From Achromobacter xylosoxidans (GTDB lineage Bacteria > Pseudomonadota > Gammaproteobacteria > Burkholderiales > Burkholderiaceae_B), in assembly GCF_002192695.1 (NCBI RefSeq), contig NZ_MTLG01000011.1:186001-250000 (forward strand): DNA of 64,000 nucleotides, given 5' to 3'. Each line of letters begins with the position of its first letter. Positions within the stretch are counted from its first letter, which is position 1. Below, piece by piece: positions 41,502 to 49,297 of this stretch. Both the position numbers and the translations under genes were made by a program. Below the pieces are notes generated by a model. It searched no databases, was not told the origin of the DNA, and was given only the letters and a program-made list of their open reading frames with translations.

Positions 41502-41986
41502 ACCCGCCTGCCCTCGAACGATTCCTGACCTACCGCCTGCACGTGCTCAACAAGATCACGGACAGGGACACGAATCGCGCCTATCTGGAAGACTGCGGCA
41601 TTCCGCTAGGCGAGGCGCGCTGCCTGGCGGCCATCGGCCGCTACGCGCCGCTCTCGGTCAACGACCTGGCGCGCGCGGCCAATCTGAACAAGGGCCAGGC
41701 CAGCCGCTCGGCGCAGGCGCTGGTGGACCGCGGCCTGGTGGAAAAAACCATGTCCGCCTCCGACGGCCGCGGCGTGGTGCTGGCGCCGACCCAGGCCGGC
41801 CTGGCGCAATACCAGCGCGTCATCGACCTGATCGCCCAGCGCAACGAGGAAATCTTCGGCTGCCTCAGCGCCGACGAACAGCGCCAGCTGGGCGACATGC
41901 TGGACCGCGTCATCGGCCATCTGCAGCCGGACGCGGACGGCGCGCAAGACCTGCTCGCGCCCGCGCCGCCGCAAGACACGCGCTAA
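41498..41986 (+). CDS. MarR-family transcriptional regulator
   Basis: This 162-residue protein has the winged helix-turn-helix of MarR. Helices around [20 protein letters not shown] lead into the recognition helix [20 protein letters not shown] and the wing [16 protein letters not shown]. It starts with GTG overlapping the stop of the small upstream gene. MarR repressors of aromatic catabolism release DNA on binding the aromatic substrate or its CoA ester. The two palindromes that bracket the operon promoter (39590-39636) are the expected targets, giving autoregulation. Its stop overlaps that of the convergent phhB by 3-4 bp. Confidence 0.92.
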   Translation: MNPPALERFLTYRLHVLNKITDRDTNRAYLEDCGIPLGEARCLAAIGRYAPLSVNDLARAANLNKGQASRSAQALVDRGLVEKTMSASDGRGVVLAPTQAGLAQYQRVIDLIAQRNEEIFGCLSADEQRQLGDMLDRVIGHLQPDADGAQDLLAPAPPQDTR

Positions 41987-42303
41987 GCCTTGGGCGCGGT
42001 CGCACCCAGTTGCGCCGCGGCCTCGTCCATGAACTGCGCCATGCGCACGTCCAGCTCGGTCACGCCGCCGGCGTCGTGCGTGGTCAGGGTCACGTCGACG
42101 CGGTTGTAGACGTTGGTCCACTCGGGGTGATGGTTCAGCTTCTCCGCGAACATGGCGACGCGCGCCATGAAGCCGAATGCCGTATTGAAATTGGGAAAAC
42201 GGAAGCGCTTTTCGATGGCGTCGCGCATCGCCACGGCCTGCCAGCCGGACAAGGCGGCCACGGCGGTATCGGTGCCGACGCGGGCGGGAGGGAACATGCT
42301 CAT
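41983..42303 (-). CDS. phhB: Pterin-4a-carbinolamine dehydratase
   Basis: This 106-residue protein recycles the 4a-hydroxytetrahydropterin formed by phenylalanine hydroxylase. The active-site signature [20 protein letters not shown] is intact. I chose the ATG at 42303, which follows a GGAG site by 6 bp; a second ATG lies two codons later. No phenylalanine hydroxylase gene is adjacent. The gene is convergent with marR and lies downstream of the terminator of the OmpA-type lipoprotein gene. Confidence 0.94.
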   Translation of the reverse strand: MSMFPPARVGTDTAVAALSGWQAVAMRDAIEKRFRFPNFNTAFGFMARVAMFAEKLNHHPEWTNVYNRVDVTLTTHDAGGVTELDVRMAQFMDEAAAQLGATAPKA

Positions 42304-42313
42304 GACGGACTCC

Positions 42314-42349
42314 AAAAAAACAGGCGGCGGCGCGTCGCGCCAGCCGCCT
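42314..42349 (-). terminator. Terminator of the OmpA-type lipoprotein gene
   Basis: On the minus strand a long GC hairpin (GGCGGC...GGCGC with GCGCC...GCCGCC) is followed by TGTTTTTTT. It lies 23 bp after the lipoprotein stop and ends 11 bp before the phhB start codon. Confidence 0.85.
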
Positions 42350-42371
42350 TGGACACTGGGCTGGCCCAGGC

Positions 42372-43019
42372 CTACTGCTGGACCGCGTACAGGTAGATTT
42401 CCACCCGGCGGTTCAGCGCGCGGCCTTCGGCGGTCGCATTGTCGCCGATCGGATCGTTCGGCCCGCGGCCCTCGACCGTCAGGCGGCCCGCGGCCACGCC
42501 CTGCTTGCCGAGGTAGTCCGTCACGCTCTTGGCACGATTGACCGACAGCGTCTGGTTGTGCGCCAGGGCGCCCGTGCTGTCGGTATGGCCGACGACCTTG
42601 GCCCGCAGTTCAGGATGCTGGTTGAGCGAACGCGCCACGCTGTCCAGCACCGGCAGCAGCGCGGGCTTGAGCTGCGTCTTGTCGGTATCGAACGACACGC
42701 CGCTGGGAATGTTGACCTTGAGGCTGCCGTCGGGCATTTCGACCACGTCGATGCCCAGCGACGAAGCGCCCGACTTCTGCACGTCTTCCTTGACGACCTT
42801 CCAGTTGTAGCCGACCAGGCCGCCCGCCACCGCGCCGATGCCAGCGCCAATGGCCGCGCCCTTGCCGTGGCCGATCAGCGCCCCGATGCCGGCGCCGATC
42901 GCGGCCCCCGCGCCCGTGCCCACGGCGGTATTGGTCTGCTGCTGCGTGGCGCATCCCGCCAGCAATGCACCCGCCGCCGCAACGACTGCGATCCGGTTGA
43001 ATATTGTTCTTGAGCTCAT
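42372..43019 (-). CDS. OmpA-family lipoprotein with glycine-zipper domain
   Basis: This 215-residue protein has a lipoprotein signal peptide with the lipobox LLAGC, so Cys23 becomes the lipidated N-terminus. A glycine-zipper region follows (about 35-75, repeating [10 protein letters not shown]). The OmpA-like peptidoglycan-binding domain spans about 105-210, with [20 protein letters not shown] and [11 protein letters not shown]. It should tether the outer membrane to peptidoglycan. The start at 43019 is favoured by GGAGG five bases upstream; a GTG four codons earlier would include that site. It is a single gene with its own terminator. Confidence 0.92.
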   Translation of the reverse strand: MSSRTIFNRIAVVAAAGALLAGCATQQQTNTAVGTGAGAAIGAGIGALIGHGKGAAIGAGIGAVAGGLVGYNWKVVKEDVQKSGASSLGIDVVEMPDGSLKVNIPSGVSFDTDKTQLKPALLPVLDSVARSLNQHPELRAKVVGHTDSTGALAHNQTLSVNRAKSVTDYLGKQGVAAGRLTVEGRGPNDPIGDNATAEGRALNRRVEIYLYAVQQ

Positions 43020-43214
43020 GGCAACCTCCACTTATTTCCGTCGGTGTGCCGGATCATTCCGGCCAGACCATGCTAGCAAGCACGCGAAGGATGGCGGGCA
43101 ACATTTTGTACTATCAGGAGGACCCTGAAGATAGCGCGGCCGCGCGGTGAGGCACGGCCGCGGCCAGGGCGGAAACGCGCCCAGTTCCGCAACAATGGGC
43201 TACATTCCACCCGC

Positions 43215-43241
43215 CGCCGGCCTCTCATGCGAAGGCCGGCG
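43215..43241 (-). terminator. Hairpin downstream of the MFS transporter gene
   Basis: CGCCGGCCT and AGGCCGGCG form a perfect 9-bp stem with a 9-base loop, 9 bp past the transporter stop on the minus strand. No T-tract follows, so termination is possible but not assured. The rest of the 230-bp gap up to the lipoprotein gene shows nothing I can name. Confidence 0.45.
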
Positions 43242-43249
43242 CCTGGCGC

Positions 43250-44566
43250 CTAACGCTGCTGGAACGTCCGGCGCGCCACGTTCAGCGACACCATGGCCAT
43301 GAGCGCGATGGCCAGCAGGTAGTAGCTCGGCGACAGCTTGGAATCGGTGGCCGCGATCAGCCAGGTCAGGATGAATGGCGCGAAACCGCCGAAGATCGTC
43401 ACCGCGATGTTGTAGCCCAGGGACAGGCCGGTGGTGCGCACCTGCACGGGGAAGATGGCGGACATCAGCGCCGGCATGGGCGCGAAGTACGCCGTCGCCA
43501 ATACGCCCAGGATGACCTGCACGATCATCAGCACGCCCACGGTCGGATACGACACCAGCAGATAGAACAAGGGATAGCACAGCAGCGCTGTCGCCAGGGC
43601 CGCGGCCGTCATGATGCGCGCGGGTCCGATGCGATCGGCCAGCGCGCCGACGAAGGGCGCGCCTACCGTCATGATGACGCCCGTGACCAGCGTCGCCAGA
43701 AAGCCGATGGTGGGCGGCAGGCCCAGCTGACGGATCGAGTACGTGGGCATGTACAGGGCCAGGTAGTTGCCCACCGAGCCCAGCGCCACGAAGCCGACGG
43801 TGACCAGCAGGCGCAGCTTCTGCCCCGCGAACATGTCGCTCAGCGGCGAAGCCGAGGCCTCTGCCGCGCTGAACTCCGGCGTTTCATCCATGTGATGACG
43901 GATGTAGTAGCCCACCGGCGCGATCAACAGGCCGAAGACGAACGGAATGCGCCAACCCCAGCTTTCCAGCTGGGCCTGGGTCAGCGTCGCGTTGAGCACC
44001 GCGCCGAACAAGGCGGCGAGCAGGATCGCGGCGCCCTGGCTGGCGACCTGCCAGCTGGCGTAGTAGGCGCGCCGGTCCGGCGCATACTCAATCAGGAAAG
44101 CCGTGGCGCTGCCGAATTCCCCGCCCGCCGAGAAGCCCTGGATCAACCGGGCGACCAGGATGATGATCGATGCGGCCACGCCGATCTGCGCATGCGTGGG
44201 CACCACCACGATGATCAGCGTGCCTATCATCATCAGGAAAATGGATGCCGTCAGCGCCGCCTTGCGGCCGGCCCGGTCGGCATAGCTGCCCAGCACGATG
44301 GCGCCCAGCGGCCGCATCAGGAACGACACGCCGAAGGTGGCCAAGGCCAGCAACAGCGAGGAACTCTCGCTGGCCGACGGAAAGTAAAGCTTGGCGATGA
44401 TCAGCGCAAAAGTGCCGTACGCGATCATGTCGAACCATTCCAGCGCATTGCCTATGGACGCGGCGATCACCGCGCGCCGCGCCTGGGCGCGCCGGTCGCC
44501 TGCCGGCGCCGCCTTGCCGCGGCCGGCAGCGGCCGCGTTCCACGTAGTCTTCTCCGAGTAAGCCAT
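43250..44566 (-). CDS. MFS transporter, metabolite:H+ symporter (MHS) family
   Basis: This 438-residue protein has 12 hydrophobic segments and MHS-family landmarks: ASIGNALEWFDMIAYG in the first helix, the loop motif GSYADRAGRKAAL, RLIQGFSAGGEFGSATAFLIEY, and GALADRIGPARIM between the two halves. Relatives include the citrate (CitA), proline/betaine (ProP) and alpha-ketoglutarate (KgtP) carriers. It is the last gene of a minus-strand run with an M20 deacylase, an aminotransferase and an aldolase, so it probably imports the N-acyl amino acid or amino acid that these use. The cytoplasmic N-terminus is unusually long (about 30 residues). Confidence 0.92.
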   Translation of the reverse strand: MAYSEKTTWNAAAAGRGKAAPAGDRRAQARRAVIAASIGNALEWFDMIAYGTFALIIAKLYFPSASESSSLLLALATFGVSFLMRPLGAIVLGSYADRAGRKAALTASIFLMMIGTLIIVVVPTHAQIGVAASIIILVARLIQGFSAGGEFGSATAFLIEYAPDRRAYYASWQVASQGAAILLAALFGAVLNATLTQAQLESWGWRIPFVFGLLIAPVGYYIRHHMDETPEFSAAEASASPLSDMFAGQKLRLLVTVGFVALGSVGNYLALYMPTYSIRQLGLPPTIGFLATLVTGVIMTVGAPFVGALADRIGPARIMTAAALATALLCYPLFYLLVSYPTVGVLMIVQVILGVLATAYFAPMPALMSAIFPVQVRTTGLSLGYNIAVTIFGGFAPFILTWLIAATDSKLSPSYYLLAIALMAMVSLNVARRTFQQR

Positions 44567-44606
44567 TTTTCCCTCTGTTTTTTTGAAGAGTAGTTATCGA
44601 TTCAAC

Positions 44607-45791
44607 TCATTGCCGGGCCATCGCAAGATGGCCCGCCAGCTTTTCCATGAATTGTTCGCACAGGCTGATCTGCGACAGCGCGACATACTCGTCCGGCCGG
44701 TGCGCCTGCTGCAGATTGCCGGGGCCGCAGATGACCGCCGTCATGCCGGCCCGCTGGAACAGGCCGGCCTCCGTGCAGTACGCCACCTTCTCGGTGCCGC
44801 GCGCGCCAGTCAGCGCCTGCGCCAGCCGCGCGATCTCGGCGGTCGCGGCGGTATCGAAACCGGGCACCTCGGCCAGCGCTTCCAGCTCGATGTCGGCCTG
44901 CGGGTTCTCTGCCTTGATGCGGTCGCGCAGCTCGCCGGTGATGTAGCGGCGCAGGCCGCCGATCACGTCCGGCGCCAGCACGCCCGGGATGGTGCGGAAC
45001 TCGAACTCGAACTGACAGCGATCCGGAATCGTGTTGACGGACAGGCCGCCCGAGATCGTGCCGGTGTTGGCGGTGGTGTACGGCACCTCGAAATCCTGGT
45101 CGAAGGGGCCGTTCTGGCGATGGCCGTCGGCCATGTCGCGGATGTGGCAGATGGCGCGCGCCGCGTACTCGATCGCATTGACGCCGCGCGGCGTCAGCGA
45201 GGAATGCGCGGCCTGCCCGTGCACGGTGCAGCGGTACAGATTGCTGCTCTTGTGCGCCGAAATGACGCGCATTTCCGTGGGCTCGCCGACGATGCAGCTG
45301 TCGGGCCGGATTTCCAGCTTCGCCAGTTCGCGCAGCATGGCATCCGCCCCCAGGCAGCCGACCTCCTCGTCATAGCTCAGGGCCAGATGCAGCGGCACGC
45401 GCAGGCGCCGCGACGTGAACGACGGCAGCATGGCCAGCGCCGTTCCGATGAAGCCCTTCATGTCGCAAGTGCCGCGGCCATACAGTCGGCCATCGCGCAC
45501 CTCGGGCGCGAACGGATCACTGCTCCAGGCTTGGCCGTCCACCGGCACCACGTCGGTATGGCCCGACAGCACCACCCCGCCCTGCGTGCCGCCGTCGCCG
45601 GCGGGCACGGTCACGAAGAGATTTGCCTTCTTGCCGTCGGCGTTGTAGATCAGCCTGGGCGCCAGGCCGGCCGAGGCCAGGTGGTCGCGCACGGTTTCGA
45701 TCAGGCCCAGATTGGACAGGCGGCTGGTCGTATCGAAGCGCACCAGCCGTTCTATCCATTCCAGGGAACGGGGAAGCTCTGCAGTATTCAT
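44607..45791 (-). CDS. argE: M20 deacylase, acetylornithine deacetylase (ArgE) family
   Basis: This 394-residue zinc hydrolase has the metal motifs SGHTDVVPVDGQAW (first His), GRGTCDMKGFIGTAL (bridging Asp) and LSYDEEVGCLGA (catalytic and ligand Glu), then GEPTEM and HGQAAHSSLTPRGVNA from the dimerisation domain. The family removes the acetyl group of N-acetylornithine, but members with other N-acyl amino-acid substrates share the same look. Position in a catabolic operon rather than beside arginine biosynthesis genes suggests a broader N-acyl-amino-acid deacylase. The start at 45791 gives a standard N-terminus. Confidence 0.88.
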   Translation of the reverse strand: MNTAELPRSLEWIERLVRFDTTSRLSNLGLIETVRDHLASAGLAPRLIYNADGKKANLFVTVPAGDGGTQGGVVLSGHTDVVPVDGQAWSSDPFAPEVRDGRLYGRGTCDMKGFIGTALAMLPSFTSRRLRVPLHLALSYDEEVGCLGADAMLRELAKLEIRPDSCIVGEPTEMRVISAHKSSNLYRCTVHGQAAHSSLTPRGVNAIEYAARAICHIRDMADGHRQNGPFDQDFEVPYTTANTGTISGGLSVNTIPDRCQFEFEFRTIPGVLAPDVIGGLRRYITGELRDRIKAENPQADIELEALAEVPGFDTAATAEIARLAQALTGARGTEKVAYCTEAGLFQRAGMTAVICGPGNLQQAHRPDEYVALSQISLCEQFMEKLAGHLAMARQ

Positions 45792-45821
45792 GGGTCGTAC
45801 CCTAAGGTTGAGGCCTGGCGC

Positions 45822-47024
45822 TCAGGCAGCCTTGCCCCGCGCCGCATCCAGAAAGCGCGCTAGTCTAGCCACGCCTTCATCCAGCCGCTCATGCGCGCTG
45901 GCGTAGCACCAGCGCAGATAGCCCTCGCCCTCGGGACCGAAAGCCATGCCCGGCGCCAGGCCCAGCCCGCCGCGCACGACCAGGTCCTTGCAGAACGCCA
46001 GGCTGTCCGACACGCCACGGATACGGAAGAAGGTGTACATCGCCCCCGGCGCCGCGCCGGCCAGCTCGACCCCGGGCACCTGCGACAGCTTCGACGCCAG
46101 GTGGTCGCGCGCCAATCGCAGGCGTTGCACGGTGCGCGCAATGACGGGCTCGCCCTGTTCAAGCGCGCACAGCGCGGCGGTCTGCACGAAGCCAGGTGTG
46201 CAGGTGTTGCTGTATTCGATCAACTTGCCGATTTCCGGCAGCAGCCCACGCGGCACCACGACCCAGCCCACGCGCCAGCCCGTCATCAGCCAGGCTTTCG
46301 AAAACGAGTTGCAGCTGACCACGCGGTCGTCCGGCGCGGCGATGTCCAGGAAGGTGGGCGCCACCGCGCCTTCGTAGTAGTAGCGTTCGTAGACGTCGTC
46401 GGAAATGATCCAGATGCCGTGCTTGCGGCAGTGCTCCAGCACCGCGCGCTGCTGCTCGGCGCTCATCACCCAGCCCGTCGGATTGTTCGGCGAATTCACC
46501 AGGAGCGCCCGCACGTCCGGCGTCAGCGCGCCGAGCAAGGCGTCCAGGTCCAGGCGCCAGCCGCTCTCGGAGAACGACAGCGCAACCGTCGTCACGCTTG
46601 CCCCCAGCACCTTGGGCATTTCCACCAGATTGGGCCACAGCGGCGTCACGGCGACCACGCGATCGCCCGCGCCCACGATGGCCTGCACGGCCGTCATCAG
46701 CGCCGAGGTGCCCGAGCTGGTCACCGCGATGTTGTCCACATCGCGCTGGCCGTGCAGGCCGCTCACATATCCGGCCAGGCGTTCGCGCAAAGCGGGCACG
46801 CCCAGGGTCTGTACATAGAAGGTCTGCCCGGAAGCGATATGGGCGATGGCCGCGTCGCGGAATGCGGGCGGCGTCTGCTCGTCGGGTTCGCCGAACCAGA
46901 AGGGCAGCACGTCGGCGCGGCCCATGCCTGCATTGGCGACTTCGCGGATTTGCGACGAACGCAAGGTCTGCACGCCGGCGCGCGCGGTCGCGCCAAGGCC
47001 GCCGGAAGATACTGCTGTATTCAT
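45822..47024 (-). CDS. PLP-dependent class I/II aminotransferase
   Basis: This 400-residue fold type I aminotransferase has FWFGEPDEQTPPAFRDAA at the start, VNSPNNPTGWVMSAEQQ in the middle, the block WIISDDVYERYYYEG and the PLP lysine in SFSKAWLMTGWRVGW. It should transaminate an amino acid, possibly the one released by the M20 deacylase next door, to its 2-oxo acid. The ATG at 47024 (MNTAVSSGG) gives a natural N-terminus; the open frame runs further upstream antisense-shifted into the aldolase gene. Substrate range is unknown. Confidence 0.92.
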   Translation of the reverse strand: MNTAVSSGGLGATARAGVQTLRSSQIREVANAGMGRADVLPFWFGEPDEQTPPAFRDAAIAHIASGQTFYVQTLGVPALRERLAGYVSGLHGQRDVDNIAVTSSGTSALMTAVQAIVGAGDRVVAVTPLWPNLVEMPKVLGASVTTVALSFSESGWRLDLDALLGALTPDVRALLVNSPNNPTGWVMSAEQQRAVLEHCRKHGIWIISDDVYERYYYEGAVAPTFLDIAAPDDRVVSCNSFSKAWLMTGWRVGWVVVPRGLLPEIGKLIEYSNTCTPGFVQTAALCALEQGEPVIARTVQRLRLARDHLASKLSQVPGVELAGAAPGAMYTFFRIRGVSDSLAFCKDLVVRGGLGLAPGMAFGPEGEGYLRWCYASAHERLDEGVARLARFLDAARGKAA

Positions 47025-47067
47025 GCCTGTTCCTGTCTTGCCAGAAGAAAGAGATCGCGCCGCCGGT

Positions 47068-47862
47068 TCAGCGGCAAGCCTCGCTGAACTGCGCGCGCGC
47101 TTGGCGGGCGCCCCGGGCCAGCCAGGCCACGTCGGAGTGCAGCGCAATGAATTGCACGCCCAGCTTGCGGTAGCGCGCGGCCTCTTCGGGATCGTTGGCG
47201 AAGATGCCGACCGCCTTGCCCGCCGCGCGGCCGGCTTCGATCACGCGGCCGACGGCCTCGCGCACCTCGGCATGGGCCATGTCGCCCAGACGGCCCAGGC
47301 TGGCGGCCAGATCGGCGGTGCCGACGAACAGGCAGTCCGCTCCCGACAAGGCGGCAATGGCTTCCACGTTGCGCACCGCCTGCGCCGATTCGATCTGCAG
47401 GATCGCGCACGCCTGCTCATTGGCCCGCTTGACGTAGGAAGGGTCCTGTCCGTACATGCCGGCCCGCACCAGCCCCGCCACGCCGCGCACGCCGCCATTG
47501 CCCTCGGAGGGAAAGCGCATGGCCGCGATCGCGCGGCGCGCGTCCTCGGCCGTGTCGATGTTCGGGAAAATGATCGTCCGGGCGCCGCAGTCCATCGCGC
47601 GCTTGACCAGCGCCGCATCGTTCACCGTCACGCGCACAATCGGATACGCGGCGGCGCCATGCGCGCGCGCCGCGTCGATGGCCTGCAATTGCGCCGCCAG
47701 GCCCGCCACGTCATTGGGCGCATGCTCCATGTCGACGACCAGCCAGTCGAAGCCGCAGTGCGCAATCGCCTCGGCCACCGCCGGGCTCGCCAGCGTCAGC
47801 CAGCAGCCCTCGGAAGGCTGCAGCGCCAACAGCGCCGAGCGGATCGGATTCGGATCTTTCAT
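47068..47862 (-). CDS. HpcH/HpaI-family aldolase
   Basis: This 264-residue TIM-barrel class II aldolase has FDWLVVDMEHAPNDVAGL near residue 40, the metal-ligand region ILQIESAQAVRNVEAIAAL and DCLFVGTADLAASLG. Relatives cleave 4-hydroxy-2-oxo acids to pyruvate and an aldehyde. In this operon it could cleave a hydroxy-2-oxo acid formed after transamination. It is the first gene of the minus-strand cluster and is divergent from an Lrp-type regulator across an AT-rich gap. The start is the ATG at 47862. Confidence 0.9.
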   Translation of the reverse strand: MKDPNPIRSALLALQPSEGCWLTLASPAVAEAIAHCGFDWLVVDMEHAPNDVAGLAAQLQAIDAARAHGAAAYPIVRVTVNDAALVKRAMDCGARTIIFPNIDTAEDARRAIAAMRFPSEGNGGVRGVAGLVRAGMYGQDPSYVKRANEQACAILQIESAQAVRNVEAIAALSGADCLFVGTADLAASLGRLGDMAHAEVREAVGRVIEAGRAAGKAVGIFANDPEEAARYRKLGVQFIALHSDVAWLARGARQARAQFSEACR

Positions 47863-47992
47863 GTCTGCTCCAAAGTGTTCAAACGGGGAGCATTCATGAC
47901 GTCGACGCCCCCTCCAACAACCGAACAAAGATACCGGAGCAGAATCGCGAATATTTCCGAATTTTTGACGTGAATGTGTAATATTTTGGATT

Positions 47993-48016
47993 GAAATTAG
48001 CGAAACCTTCAATTTC
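47993..48016. promoter_or_regulatory. Candidate Lrp/AsnC-type operator
   Basis: GAAATT-N12-AATTTC is an inverted repeat in a strikingly AT-rich 165-bp gap between the aldolase and the Lrp-type regulator, with more A/T-rich half-sites around 47950-47985. Position and base content suit Lrp-family binding and autoregulation. Exact promoters cannot be fixed. Confidence 0.4.
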
Positions 48017-48027
48017 TTGGAAAAATC

Positions 48028-48507
48028 GTGCAAAGCAAGAATTTCGACCCCACGGACCTGCGGATCCTGGCCGCCTTGCAGGTCGACGGACGCCTGTCCA
48101 GCGCCGATCTGGCCGAGCGCGTTTCGCTCACGCCCTCGCCTTGCTGGCGGCGCGTCAAACGGCTGGAGGACGAAGGGGTGATCCGCGGCTACCGGGCCGA
48201 GGTCGACGTCAAGAAGCTCGGCTTCGGCGTGACCGCGTTCGTCTGGATTTCGCTGGACAAGAAGGGTGCCGAACACGTCAAGGCGTTCGAGGACGCCATC
48301 AAGCACGTGCCGGAGGTGCTGACCTGCCATTGCGTGTCGGGCCGCTATGATCATCAGCTGACGGTCATCGCCCGCGACCTGGACGCTTTCGGCGATCTGG
48401 CGCGCTACGTGCTTGGCGCCCTGCCCGGCGTGAAGGAGGTCTACACCTCCTTCGTGCTGAAGGAGGTCAAGGGGCTGGGGGATGCGATTTCGTTGCCGGC
48501 GGACTGA
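48028..48507 (+). CDS. Lrp/AsnC-family transcriptional regulator
   Basis: This 159-residue protein has an N-terminal helix-turn-helix (DPTDLRILAALQVDGRLSSA, then SLTPSPCWRRVKRLEDEGVI) and a C-terminal RAM ligand-binding domain with the VPEVLTCHCVSGRYDHQLTV block. The start is a GTG at 48028. It is divergent from the aldolase/aminotransferase/deacylase/MFS cluster, so it most likely controls that cluster in response to an amino acid. Confidence 0.94.
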   Translation: MQSKNFDPTDLRILAALQVDGRLSSADLAERVSLTPSPCWRRVKRLEDEGVIRGYRAEVDVKKLGFGVTAFVWISLDKKGAEHVKAFEDAIKHVPEVLTCHCVSGRYDHQLTVIARDLDAFGDLARYVLGALPGVKEVYTSFVLKEVKGLGDAISLPAD

Positions 48508-48540
48508 TGCAAGGCCCTCTGTGCCGGAGGCGGCCAGCCA

Positions 48541-49197
48541 TCAGGCCGCGTTGAACCGTTCCAGCCACGGCAGCGCCGCTTCCAGCCGCGCGGACTCCAG
48601 CTCCGGCCGCGCCGCCCCTTCCGGCAGCGTCAGGCCCACCCGGTTATGCCAGTACGTGCGCAGGCCCACCTTGCTGGTGCCGAACATGTCGTAGCCAGAA
48701 CCGGCGACGAACGCGGCCTCGGAGGGCTGCACCTGCAATCGGGCCAAGGCCAGCTCATAGGGGCGCGGATCGGGCTTGTAGTAGCCCGCCTCCTCCGACG
48801 TCACCACCACGTCCCAGTCCACGCCCAGCAAGCCGGCGGCGCGCTGCCCCAGGCGTGCGGAACAGTTGGTGACCACGGCCAGGCGGCAATGCGGCCGCAA
48901 GGCCTGCAGCAATTCACGGGCGCCATCCCAGGCAGGCAGTTCGTCCCAGCCCGCCTCCAGCGCGGCGGGCGCGGCCGCCGACAGGCCGACCGCGGACGCG
49001 GCCTCCTGCACCAGACGCTCATACGGTTGATAGACGCCGCAGCCATAGGTGCGGCGCAGATACTCCGCGCGCCAGGCCCGTCCGGCGGCCTCGGAACCGG
49101 CGGCACGGTTCCAGATGGTCCAGGAGTCGAGCAAGGCCGTCAGCAGGTCGAACAACACGGCCCGGGGATAGGCGGGTACTGCGGTGGGACTGGACAT
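48541..49197 (-). CDS. Haloacid dehalogenase type II-like HAD hydrolase
   Basis: This 218-residue protein has the HAD nucleophile Asp17 in AVLFDLLTALLDSW, the Thr/Ser motif LAVVTNCSARLG, the lysine in AGYYKPDPRPYELAL and the acidic motif VAGSGYDMFG. The first motif reads D-L-L-T rather than D-x-D-x-T. The missing second Asp argues against a phosphatase and fits the dehalogenase branch, which also lacks it. Activity on 2-haloacids is not proven. The gene is convergent with the Lrp-type regulator and lies downstream of the TonB receptor gene without a clear shared promoter. Confidence 0.82.
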   Translation of the reverse strand: MSSPTAVPAYPRAVLFDLLTALLDSWTIWNRAAGSEAAGRAWRAEYLRRTYGCGVYQPYERLVQEAASAVGLSAAAPAALEAGWDELPAWDGARELLQALRPHCRLAVVTNCSARLGQRAAGLLGVDWDVVVTSEEAGYYKPDPRPYELALARLQVQPSEAAFVAGSGYDMFGTSKVGLRTYWHNRVGLTLPEGAARPELESARLEAALPWLERFNAA

Positions 49198-49297
49198 GCG
49201 CGGCTCTCTCGGGTGGGGATGGACCCACTATAAAGAGCAACGCCGCCGCTGTGATTCAACCTGCGTTTACCCAGCATTAAGCCTGAACTTAATCACG

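Noticed and set aside
43020-43249. Small gene after the AGGAGGA run near 43117
   Set aside because: No start codon at suitable distance and no open frame of useful length follows.
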